From: Ferrimonas balearica DSM 9799
GTDB lineage: Bacteria > Pseudomonadota > Gammaproteobacteria > Enterobacterales > Shewanellaceae
Assembly: GCF_000148645.1 (NCBI RefSeq)
Contig: NC_014541.1
Coordinates: 186,001 to 250,000 of the forward strand
Reading direction: 5' to 3'
DNA: 64,000 bases
The position numbers and the translations under genes are program-made. How positions within the stretch are numbered: the first letter of the stretch is position 1; each line of letters begins with the position of its first letter. Of the stretch, positions 32,058 to 39,474 are shown piece after piece. The notes beneath the pieces were generated by a model that was given only the letters and a program-made list of their open reading frames with translations, had not been told where the DNA came from and searched no databases.

Positions 32058-34568
32058 ATGAAGAAACTGATATCGATTGGGGCCCTCCTTTTGGCCCTCG
32101 CGATCCCCTCTGTAACAGCCTCACCTTTAGCCACTCTGGCACCCGACACGCCCTACCTGGACACCTTGCCTACACCGACTCAACACTTTGGCGGCAGTGT
32201 GGGAGAGCGCCATCTTCGTTACGATGAAGTAAGTGCCTACTTCCATCGTCTTGCTAATAATAGCGGGCGGGTGACATTGGAGAACATTGGCTTCAGTCAC
32301 CAGGGACGACCCCAATGGGCGGCCATCATCACCAGCGAAGCGAATCACCAGCGGCTTGATGATCTGCTGGCGCAACGCGCCCGTGCGGCCGCCGGTGATC
32401 GGGTGGATGGGCCGGTGGTGATCTGGCTGGCGTACTCCATTCACGGTGATGAAGCCAGCGGCCTGCATGCCAGTCCTTTGTTCGCCTATCACCTGGCGGC
32501 GGGTCAGTCGGTGGAGGTAAAAAACTGGCTGGAGGATGCCATCGTGGTGATCACGCCTAGCCAGAATCCAGACGGCAATGACCGGTTCAGCAACTGGGTG
32601 AATGGGTATCGGGGGTCAGTACCCAGCGGCCATAACTACCACCGTGAGCATTTTCAGGGTTGGCCCTCCGGCCGGGTTAACCATTTCTGGGCGGACCTGA
32701 ACCGGGATTGGCTGTACCAAGCCCATCCGGAAAGCCGTGGACGGGTGGCGTTTTTCCAACGCTGGTTGCCTCACGTGGTGAGCGATTACCACGAGATGGG
32801 CCACCAGAGCAGTTACTTCTTCCAGCCCGGGGTGCCGGACCGCACCCACCCGCTGACGCCAGCGGAGAATCAGGCCCTGACCGCCCGCATCGCCAAACAC
32901 CATGCCCGGGCTTTGGATGCACTGTATCAGCCCTATTTCTCCCGCGAGTCGTTTGACGATTTCTACTACGGCAAAGGCTCCACCTATCCGGACATCAATG
33001 GCTCGGTGGGCATTTTGTTTGAACAGGCCACTGCCCGTGGCCTGCACCGGGACAGCGATTACGGCGAAGTGACGCTGGCGCTGGGGGTGCGTAATCACCT
33101 GGCCACCTCCTTCTCCACTGTGCGCGGTGCCATTGCCGAGGCGGACGCGCTGAGGGAGTACCAACGCCAGTTCTTCCGTGACGCTCTCGACAAGGCGGAT
33201 GATCGTCGTGGTGCGGGTTATCTGGTGTCGGCACGGGGTGACCGCGCTCGCCTCAACGCCTTTGCCGATATCCTGCGCAGCCATCGGGTGCAGTTTCAGT
33301 ACCTGACTGCAGCGGTGCAGCAGGATGAGATCGCCTTTGCGGCTGGTGACCTGTTTATTCCCTTTGAGCAGCCTCAGTACCGCCTCATTGAAGCGCTGTT
33401 TGATCAGCGTACGGCGTTTGCCGACAACACCTTTTACGACGTCTCGGCGTTCTCGGCAGAGCTGGCGTTTGACCTGACCAGGGCCGAAGTGCGTCGCGCG
33501 CCGCGTACCCAGCCGATGGCACCGGCGTTGCCCAAGATCGATTATCAGCAACCGGCGCTGCAGTGGCTGATCCCCTGGCAGGACCGACTGGCCCCGGCGG
33601 CGCTGAATCGATTGCTGGAAGCGGGGTTCCGGGTACGCTTTGCGGAAACCGGCGGTCAGGTGATGGCCCGTCAGGGCGCGCTGGATTACCAGGCCGGGGC
33701 GTTGACGTTGCTGGGTAATCAGCCGGGTCTGGCTCAGGCGCTAAGCCAGATTGAGGCGGAGCTTGGGGTACAGGCTCATCCTCTGGTTTCCGGCCAGGCG
33801 TTGGCCGGTTCGGATCTTGGCAGCCGCCGTTTCCATGCGGCCACGGCGGTGAAGCCCGCCATCCTGATTGGTCGGGATGTCAGTCAGTACGAGGCGGGCA
33901 TGCTGTGGTTCTACCTTGACCAGGTGCTGGGCATCGAAACCGTACTGCTGGATGGCGAGTACTTTACCCGTGCACCGTTGCAGGAGTTTACCCATCTGTT
34001 CCTGGTGGACGGCGCCTACAGCAAGCTGACCGGAGCGAAAGCTGCGATCGAGCCCTTTGTCCGCCAGGGCGGCACGGTGGTGGCGTGGAAGCGTGGTGTG
34101 GCCCGCCTGGCCCAGTGGGGTCTGGTGGATGTGACCGTACGCCAGCGCAGCTATTTTGCTCCGGAATTTGCCCATGCCGGAGAGCAGTTGGCGTTTGCTC
34201 AGCGTAACAGTGAGCACGCTCGCCGCACCATTGGTGGTGCCATCGTCAATTGGCAACTGGACACCACCCATCCTCTCGGTTTTGGCCTGAGCGCTGAGCT
34301 GCCCATGATGAAAAACCGGGAACTGTCTCTGGCGGCCAAAGAGAGTAAGGGCCGCAGTGTGGCGCACTACCCGGAGGCGTTACTGCGCTCCGGTTATATG
34401 GCACCGGAATACCAGAAAGCGCTGGCGGGCGAAGTGGCGGCGCAGGTAATGGGCCAGGGTGCCGGTCAATACATCCTGATGGCGGACAACCCGTTGTTCC
34501 GCAACTTCTGGCTCGGTTCCGAGCGGTTGGTGGCCAATAGCCTGTTTATGGTGCCTGCCCTTAACTGA
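32058..34568 (+). CDS. Secreted M14-family zinc carboxypeptidase, large
   Basis: An 836-residue exported protein with a signal peptide (cleavage near TASPLA). The peptidase domain occupies about residues 35-370: HGDEASG gives the HxxE zinc ligands, HVVSDYHEMGHQSSYFF the third His, and GILFEQATARG the probable catalytic Glu. The remaining 450 residues contain a glutamine-amidotransferase-like fold (HLFLVDGAYSKLTGAKAAIE, FVRQGGTVVAWKRG), as in other long M14 proteins of marine bacteria. I chose ATG 32058 (MKKLIS) for the signal peptide. It probably degrades environmental peptides. Confidence 0.87.
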   Translation: MKKLISIGALLLALAIPSVTASPLATLAPDTPYLDTLPTPTQHFGGSVGERHLRYDEVSAYFHRLANNSGRVTLENIGFSHQGRPQWAAIITSEANHQRLDDLLAQRARAAAGDRVDGPVVIWLAYSIHGDEASGLHASPLFAYHLAAGQSVEVKNWLEDAIVVITPSQNPDGNDRFSNWVNGYRGSVPSGHNYHREHFQGWPSGRVNHFWADLNRDWLYQAHPESRGRVAFFQRWLPHVVSDYHEMGHQSSYFFQPGVPDRTHPLTPAENQALTARIAKHHARALDALYQPYFSRESFDDFYYGKGSTYPDINGSVGILFEQATARGLHRDSDYGEVTLALGVRNHLATSFSTVRGAIAEADALREYQRQFFRDALDKADDRRGAGYLVSARGDRARLNAFADILRSHRVQFQYLTAAVQQDEIAFAAGDLFIPFEQPQYRLIEALFDQRTAFADNTFYDVSAFSAELAFDLTRAEVRRAPRTQPMAPALPKIDYQQPALQWLIPWQDRLAPAALNRLLEAGFRVRFAETGGQVMARQGALDYQAGALTLLGNQPGLAQALSQIEAELGVQAHPLVSGQALAGSDLGSRRFHAATAVKPAILIGRDVSQYEAGMLWFYLDQVLGIETVLLDGEYFTRAPLQEFTHLFLVDGAYSKLTGAKAAIEPFVRQGGTVVAWKRGVARLAQWGLVDVTVRQRSYFAPEFAHAGEQLAFAQRNSEHARRTIGGAIVNWQLDTTHPLGFGLSAELPMMKNRELSLAAKESKGRSVAHYPEALLRSGYMAPEYQKALAGEVAAQVMGQGAGQYILMADNPLFRNFWLGSERLVANSLFMVPALN

Positions 34569-35292
34569 CGGTATTCAGGGCACTGGCCAGTGCCCAGTAT
34601 TGGCTGACGCTGTGGCCATCGCGTCGCAGCGTTGCCGCCAGGCTGGCGAAGGTGGTGCCGGTGGTGACCACATCGTCCACCAGCGCCAGATTGTGCATCC
34701 TGGCGCCGGGTATCACCTGAAAACAGCCCCGCAGATTACGCCGTCGCTCCGCCCCGTTCAGGCCATGTTGGTCGCGGGTGGGGCGAACCTTGATAACCCG
34801 CTCGTTGAGCACCGGCAGGTGCAAACGCTCGCCCAGCGCAACCGCAATCAGGGCGCTGTGGTTAAAGCCCCGCTGAACCAGTTTGCGGCGATGCATCGGC
34901 ACCGCCAGTAACGCGTCCGGTCGGGGCAGGGCACCCAGTTGCCATAACCCCTCCAGTCGCTGTGCCAGAGCATCACACAGTGGCGACAGCAGGCTCATGC
35001 GGCGTTGGATCTTGATCGCTCCGGCCAGATAGCCGAGCGGATGATGGTAGGGGTAGGCGCACACCAGCGGGCGCCAACGCTTTTTCCCCAGGCAACTGCC
35101 GCAGCGCCACGGTACCGGGGCGGGCAGCGGCTTGCTGCAACCCAGACACAAGGGGCCGGGTTCGCCATCCGCCAAACACACATCGCACAACCCCCGCCCC
35201 TGCAGACAGGTCTGCTGACACAGCAAGCAACGGTTGGGTAAACTGCGCTCCATCACGCCGAGCAGGCGCTTCAGCCATAAGGAAAGGTCCAT
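34561..35292 (-). CDS. comF: ComF/GntX family phosphoribosyltransferase-like protein
   Basis: A 243-residue protein with an N-terminal zinc-finger region of paired Cys (CLLCQQTC, CDVC, CLGCSK, CGSC) and a C-terminal phosphoribosyltransferase domain with VPMHRRKLVQRGFNHS and the PRPP loop ALVDDVVTTGTTF. The family is tied to DNA uptake in some bacteria and to unknown roles in E. coli (GntX). The start is ambiguous: ATG 35292, 35298 or 35253. Using 35292 makes it overlap the bioH start codon on the other strand. It ends 8 bp inside the M14 gene. Confidence 0.92.
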   Translation of the reverse strand: MDLSLWLKRLLGVMERSLPNRCLLCQQTCLQGRGLCDVCLADGEPGPLCLGCSKPLPAPVPWRCGSCLGKKRWRPLVCAYPYHHPLGYLAGAIKIQRRMSLLSPLCDALAQRLEGLWQLGALPRPDALLAVPMHRRKLVQRGFNHSALIAVALGERLHLPVLNERVIKVRPTRDQHGLNGAERRRNLRGCFQVIPGARMHNLALVDDVVTTGTTFASLAATLRRDGHSVSQYWALASALNTVS

Positions 35293-36085
35293 GTCCATCG
35301 AACCCACCCTAGCCCAGCCCGATCTGCACATCCATTGGCAAGGAGAGGGCGCGCCGCTGATGCTGCTGCATGGCTGGGGTATGAACGGTGCGGTGTGGCA
35401 GGAGATGGCGAGTGAACTGGTGGCGCTGGGGTTCCGGGTCGGGGCCGTCGACCTGCCGGGTTTCGGCCATTCCGGCGCGCTGCCACAGACCACCCTTTCC
35501 GGGCTGGCCCACGCGGTGCTGGCGGCAGAATCGGAGCCGGTACACCTTCTGGGCTGGTCATTAGGTGGCCTGGTCGCGACCCAGGCCGCGCTGATGGCGC
35601 CGCAACGGGTCCGCAGCCTGGTGACGTTGGCCAGCTCCCCCTGTTTTCAGGCGGGGCCGGACTGGCCGGGCATTAAGCCCGAGGTGTTAGCCCAGTTTGC
35701 CGACCAGCTGGCGCTGGATCTGCCGCGCACGGTGGAGCGCTTCTTTGCGCTGCAGGCGATGGGATCCCCCAGTGCCAAGGCCGACGTCCGTCAACTGAAA
35801 GCGGCGGTGACGGCACGGCCTCAACCGGCGCCGAGTGCACTGGCCGACGGTTTAACCATCCTGGCCAGCGCCGACCTGCGGTTGCAGCTGAACCAGCTGA
35901 CGATGCCCTGGTTGCGCCTTTATGGTCGCCTGGATGGTCTGGTGCCGGCCCGCACCGTCAGTCAGGTGGATGCCCTGGCCCCGCAGTCTCAGTCGGTGGT
36001 GCTGGCCAAGGCGGCCCATGCCCCCTTTATCTCCCACCGCGCCGATACACTGGCGCAGCTGAAAAGGTTTTACCTAAGCCACTGA
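35291..36085 (+). CDS. bioH: BioH, pimeloyl-ACP methyl ester carboxylesterase
   Basis: A 264-residue alpha/beta hydrolase that releases pimeloyl-ACP for biotin synthesis. The oxyanion segment LMLLHGWGMNG, nucleophile elbow GWSLGG, catalytic Asp in YGRLDGLVP and His in KAAHAPF are all present. ATG 35291 follows AAGGAAAGG at 3-7 bases. It is divergent from comF, as in E. coli, but here the start codons overlap within one CATG. Confidence 0.93.
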   Translation: MSIEPTLAQPDLHIHWQGEGAPLMLLHGWGMNGAVWQEMASELVALGFRVGAVDLPGFGHSGALPQTTLSGLAHAVLAAESEPVHLLGWSLGGLVATQAALMAPQRVRSLVTLASSPCFQAGPDWPGIKPEVLAQFADQLALDLPRTVERFFALQAMGSPSAKADVRQLKAAVTARPQPAPSALADGLTILASADLRLQLNQLTMPWLRLYGRLDGLVPARTVSQVDALAPQSQSVVLAKAAHAPFISHRADTLAQLKRFYLSH

Positions 36086-36120
36086 TCGGTTGATAATTAA
36101 CCAGGGAGGTGCTGGCTCAC

Positions 36121-36585
36121 ATGTTCCTGGTTTCCAATTTTCCTAATGTCCCTATCGCCACCAGTAACCCGGCCACGGAGAGTGCGCAGCGGGAGGCGGC
36201 GTTGCGGGTGCCGATCAGCCGGCCAGAGCCGTTGCTCAAGAGTGCGGCGGAGCGGGCGTTGGATCCGGAACGGGAGCGCAGTCGCATCGATCCACGCCAG
36301 CAATCGCAACAGCGGCAGTCCGGTGAGGAGCAGGAACAGAGCGATCAGCCTCCGCCGCAACAGGGCCGGGAAGGGCCACTGAGCTGGCGCGAGGCGTTGG
36401 CCCAGGCCCGTCCGGTGATGGAGCGGCCGGGAAGCCGTCGCAGCCATGTCGCCAGCAGCGTCGACCACCATCCCGCTCAGGATCTGGATAAAGCGGCTTA
36501 CGCCCGGTTTGAACAGATTGTCCGGCACCACTATGAAGGGGTTGCCGAGCCCCGCACGCCCCCCGCTTTCGAAGCCCGCACTTAA
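36121..36585 (+). CDS. Unrecognised Arg/Gln/Pro-rich, probably disordered protein
   Basis: A 154-residue protein that I do not recognise. There is no signal peptide or transmembrane helix. The middle (about residues 35-100) is dominated by Arg, Gln, Glu and Pro (RQQSQQRQSGEEQEQSDQPP), so it is likely disordered. A short conserved-looking motif LSWREALAQARPVMERPG and a C-terminal AYARFEQIVRHHYEG could form helices. GGAGGT lies 10 bases upstream of the ATG. It follows bioH by 35 bp and may be co-transcribed with it. It overlaps the convergent barrel gene by 4 bp. Confidence 0.6.
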   Translation: MFLVSNFPNVPIATSNPATESAQREAALRVPISRPEPLLKSAAERALDPERERSRIDPRQQSQQRQSGEEQEQSDQPPPQQGREGPLSWREALAQARPVMERPGSRRSHVASSVDHHPAQDLDKAAYARFEQIVRHHYEGVAEPRTPPAFEART

Positions 36586-37160
36586 AAGGTGTAACGCAGC
36601 CCCGCGTTAAACCCGGACAGAGTTTGCAGGTAATCGCTGTAGCCGCTCTCCATCAGAAAACTGTGCAGCTGGTAGTCCAGTGTCAGTGCCAGTTTGGAAT
36701 GGAACTGCCAAGCCAGGCCGGCACCAAGGTGGATATCGCCGCCACCACTGGCAGTATCCAGTCGGCTGCCACCTTCCCAGATGATCGCCTGCTGATCCAG
36801 CAGCACCACACCGAACCCGGCACGGGCGTAGATTGACCATTGCGGAGTCAGATGGGTATGAAAACGGGCGGTGGTGGTCAGGCTGTGGAAGCGGTCTTTC
36901 CAGTAATGGAACACCGAGTCCTTAATCTCGTAGCCACCCAGGTAGTTGTAGTGCACCTCAAGGTCGAGCCAGTCGTTCACTGGCGCGGCGGTGTAGAGGC
37001 CCCATGAGGAGGCTCGATCATCAAAGCGGTAGTCATCGTACAGCCCATCCGTGTCATAGCTGATCTGGCCAACGTGGACACCCATCATCTTGCCCTCCAG
37101 CCAGGAAGCCTGGGTGGAGGCAGTGAATACCAGCAAGGTGATCGCGAACAGGGTACGCAT
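36582..37160 (-). CDS. Outer-membrane beta-barrel protein
   Basis: A 192-residue exported protein with a signal peptide (cleavage after STQAS) and alternating aromatic strands such as DWLDLEVHYNYLGGYE, WSIYARAGFGVVLL and KLALTLDYQLHSFL, ending with FNAGLRYTF. The terminal Phe is the BAM recognition signature. The size fits an eight-stranded OmpA/OmpW-like barrel. Ligand or role unknown. Single gene upstream of the LysR regulator's stop. Confidence 0.8.
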   Translation of the reverse strand: MRTLFAITLLVFTASTQASWLEGKMMGVHVGQISYDTDGLYDDYRFDDRASSWGLYTAAPVNDWLDLEVHYNYLGGYEIKDSVFHYWKDRFHSLTTTARFHTHLTPQWSIYARAGFGVVLLDQQAIIWEGGSRLDTASGGGDIHLGAGLAWQFHSKLALTLDYQLHSFLMESGYSDYLQTLSGFNAGLRYTF

Positions 37161-37242
37161 GGCAATTCCTCATCTCTGAAAAGGAATCGCAGGGTAATGG
37201 ACCGTATGGGTACTGGCTAATGACCCGTTTTGAAGGCGCTGA

Positions 37243-38196
37243 TTAATCCCACTTATCGCTCAGCAACAGGGGCTTGAGGTAGCCGCGCAGGGCCTCCGCC
37301 AGGTGCTCCACCAGCCATAGGGTGACCGCTGGATGCTGATGGCCCCGATGGTAATAAGCGAACATATCCACCGTCAGGTAATGGGGGGCCACCTCCAGTT
37401 GCACCGGGCGAAACTCCGGGGCATGGCTGTCTGCCAGCGCGGCAGTGTGGGGAAAGAAGTAGTCGTGCTGGCGCAGTACCGAAAAGATGGTGGGGAGCGA
37501 GGCGCTGCGAAAGCGGATCTTGGCGCTGTGGCCATGCGCTTCCAGCACCCGCTGGATGATCGGTTGCTGGTCGGTAATGCCGGGATTGAACAGGCAGGCC
37601 AGACCCCAGCGGGAAAGCTGCTCCGGGGTGATGCTCCGGCCTTTATAGGGGTGATCGTGGTGCACCATCATCACCCCTGAGTCCTGACCAACCGGAGCGG
37701 CAATCAGCTCTTTGGAACGGTGGGGAAACGGGATGTTGACCCCGACATCCAGTTCGCCATTTAGCAGTAGCACCGGGGTGTGTCCCCCCCACTCCATCAA
37801 CTCCACCGAAGCGTTGGGGGCATCGCGGTTCAGGCGGCGGTAAAGGGTGGCTCCGATGTAGTGGTTGAGGTGCGGAGGCAGGGCGATGCGAAGGGTGGTG
37901 TCCAGTTCCGCCGGGTTAAACGCGTTATTGTCGTTGACGGCTTCTGCCAGCCCCACCAGTACCGGTTTCAATCGTTCCTGCAGGGTGCGAGCAAACTGGG
38001 TGGGGGTCATGCCTCCCGGCACCTTGATAAACAGCTCATCTTCGAAATGGTGGCGCAGTCGCTGCAGGGCGTGGCTGACAGCAGGTTGGGTGACATGGAG
38101 GCGGGCGGCGGCCCGGCGCATATTGCCCTCCTGCGCCAACACCACAAAGGTGCGCAGCAGGTTGAGATCCAGGTTATTAAATCGGTCCTTGGCCAT
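37243..38196 (-). CDS. LysR-family transcriptional regulator
   Basis: A 317-residue regulator. The N-terminal winged helix (LDLNLLRTFVVLAQEGNMRRAAARLHVTQPAVSHALQRLR, positions 8-47) has the LysR form, close to the LeuO/NodD-like branch. The effector domain (TLRIALPPHLNHYIGATLY onward) is complete. The inducer is unknown. A perfect palindrome at 38221-38235 just upstream of its start suggests autoregulation. No metabolic gene is divergent from it within 300 bp. Confidence 0.9.
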   Translation of the reverse strand: MAKDRFNNLDLNLLRTFVVLAQEGNMRRAAARLHVTQPAVSHALQRLRHHFEDELFIKVPGGMTPTQFARTLQERLKPVLVGLAEAVNDNNAFNPAELDTTLRIALPPHLNHYIGATLYRRLNRDAPNASVELMEWGGHTPVLLLNGELDVGVNIPFPHRSKELIAAPVGQDSGVMMVHHDHPYKGRSITPEQLSRWGLACLFNPGITDQQPIIQRVLEAHGHSAKIRFRSASLPTIFSVLRQHDYFFPHTAALADSHAPEFRPVQLEVAPHYLTVDMFAYYHRGHQHPAVTLWLVEHLAEALRGYLKPLLLSDKWD

Positions 38197-38504
38197 GGTG
38201 CGCCATCCTTCGTCATCGCAATAAGTTCAGCTTATCACGATGTTTCGGAAGATTTAATGTAGAGCGCCATTTCGAAAATAACGCAATTAAAACAGAAGCA
38301 TATGTTTGGTGGCGTGGCCCGACATCTCGGAAAATCCTGCGGTTGGCCCTGGTGTGATTCAAATTTCTAATCATGGAGGTTGTGGCGCATTGGGCTCGCT
38401 TTAAAGTATCTCCGGAAATCGCAGCGGCATCGGATACCGGCTGCCATCGACAGGCCCAAGGACATTCCGCGCCTGGATCCCACCGTCCCTTGGAGCTGAA
38501 CCCG
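38197..38504. other. Intergenic region between LysR and a secreted-protein gene
   Basis: This 308-bp gap holds the LysR-type palindrome (38221-38235), an AT-rich zone about 38240-38310 that could hold divergent promoters, and a GC-rich leader before the gene at 38505. No gene is visible; an in-frame extension of the downstream ORF to 38373 lacks a ribosome-binding site and a signal peptide. Confidence 0.55.
38221..38235. promoter_or_regulatory. LysR-type T-N11-A palindrome
   Basis: ATAAG-TTCAG-CTTAT is a perfect 5-bp inverted repeat with the T-N11-A core of LysR binding sites. It lies 25 bp before the regulator's ATG. Confidence 0.55.
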
Positions 38505-39248
38505 ATGAAACCCATTGCCGCCGTATTGACCCTGCTGGCCCCTGCCGCCATGGCCACTCCTCTGCCCTACACCTTCGAAGCGGGCCAGGCCGCCAAGGCC
38601 AACGAGGTGAATGCCAATTTTTCCATCCTGGCTCAGGCGCAGGCCGGTACTGATGAGCAGCTCAGTATGGTCAGCGCTGAGGTGAGTGATCTGCAATCTG
38701 CCCTGGCGACGCTGCAGGAACAGGTGGATGCGTTGTTGCCGGACTTCGAATCCCGCTTCTGCACATCCGTTGAGACCGGTTCCGAACTGGTGTTTTCAGG
38801 CGTCCCCTTTGTCAGCAGTGCCTTTACTTTGATGGACGCGGATGGCACGACACGACGCCTCAACCTGATGGTACCGAAAGCGCCGATGGTGACGCCTCAA
38901 TATCAGGCTGCCCTTACCGGGAGTGACGTGGCTGGCTATTCGAAGGCGTTCTATTTTTGCGACCAGCCTGCTCGACTGGAGAATGTCCTTAAGGTCGATT
39001 ACGACCTGAGCGACATCAACGAGGTGGCCGCTTACTTTTATACCGAAACCCGCCTGACTGTCCGTCATCCAGCGCACGACAGTGAGTGGTTCAGTAACGC
39101 CACACGGCTGGAGCTTGGCAAGGTTGCACTGCCTCGTGATGGCAGTGGCGATTACCAGCTGGCGCCGCAGGATCTGCCCAGTGTTGAAGCCATCAAAGCG
39201 TCATTGCTCGGTGGTTACCAGGTCTACTTCCACTCTTCACTGCGTTAA
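38505..39248 (+). CDS. Exported protein with NANF motif and short coiled coil
   Basis: A 247-residue secreted protein. A signal peptide (cleavage after AAMA) is followed by PYTFEAGQAAKANEVNANFS, a motif that heads many gammaproteobacterial exported proteins and leads into a short coiled coil (SAEVSDLQSALATLQEQVDA). The C-terminal 150 residues form an unrecognised domain with two Cys (FCTSVE and FYFCDQP) that could pair. I chose ATG 38505, with GGAG 9 bases upstream. It lies 9 bp before a small lipoprotein gene and likely forms an operon with it. Confidence 0.65.
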   Translation: MKPIAAVLTLLAPAAMATPLPYTFEAGQAAKANEVNANFSILAQAQAGTDEQLSMVSAEVSDLQSALATLQEQVDALLPDFESRFCTSVETGSELVFSGVPFVSSAFTLMDADGTTRRLNLMVPKAPMVTPQYQAALTGSDVAGYSKAFYFCDQPARLENVLKVDYDLSDINEVAAYFYTETRLTVRHPAHDSEWFSNATRLELGKVALPRDGSGDYQLAPQDLPSVEAIKASLLGGYQVYFHSSLR

Positions 39249-39257
39249 GGGGGCGGT

Positions 39258-39425
39258 ATGAAGCCTCTTTGGATAGCCGCTGTCGCGCTGATGTTGGCTG
39301 CCTGTGGCAGTGACCACAGTGACAGTGAGAACGGCCACACCCCCACCCAGCCGATTGAGCCGCCTGGCACCGATGTGGTGCTGATCTGGGACGACGGTCA
39401 GTGGGACAACAGCGACTGGCAATGA
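39258..39425 (+). CDS. Small lipoprotein, 55 residues
   Basis: A short gene with a clear lipoprotein signal (MKPLWIAAVALMLAAC, Cys16) and a 39-residue polar mature chain ending in DDGQWDNSDWQ. GGGGG precedes the ATG and a terminator follows the stop directly. The chain is too short for a domain; it may be a membrane anchor or small partner of the preceding exported protein. Family not recognised. Confidence 0.65.
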   Translation: MKPLWIAAVALMLAACGSDHSDSENGHTPTQPIEPPGTDVVLIWDDGQWDNSDWQ

Positions 39426-39427
39426 AC

Positions 39428-39455
39428 AAAAAAGCCACCCCTCGGGGTGGCTTTT
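39428..39455. terminator. Bidirectional terminator between the lipoprotein gene and tex
   Basis: The stem AAAAGCCACCCC/GGGGTGGCTTTT with a tight loop sits between convergent genes. Confidence 0.92.
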
Positions 39456-39474
39456 GGTCGCTCAGGCTGCGCGG

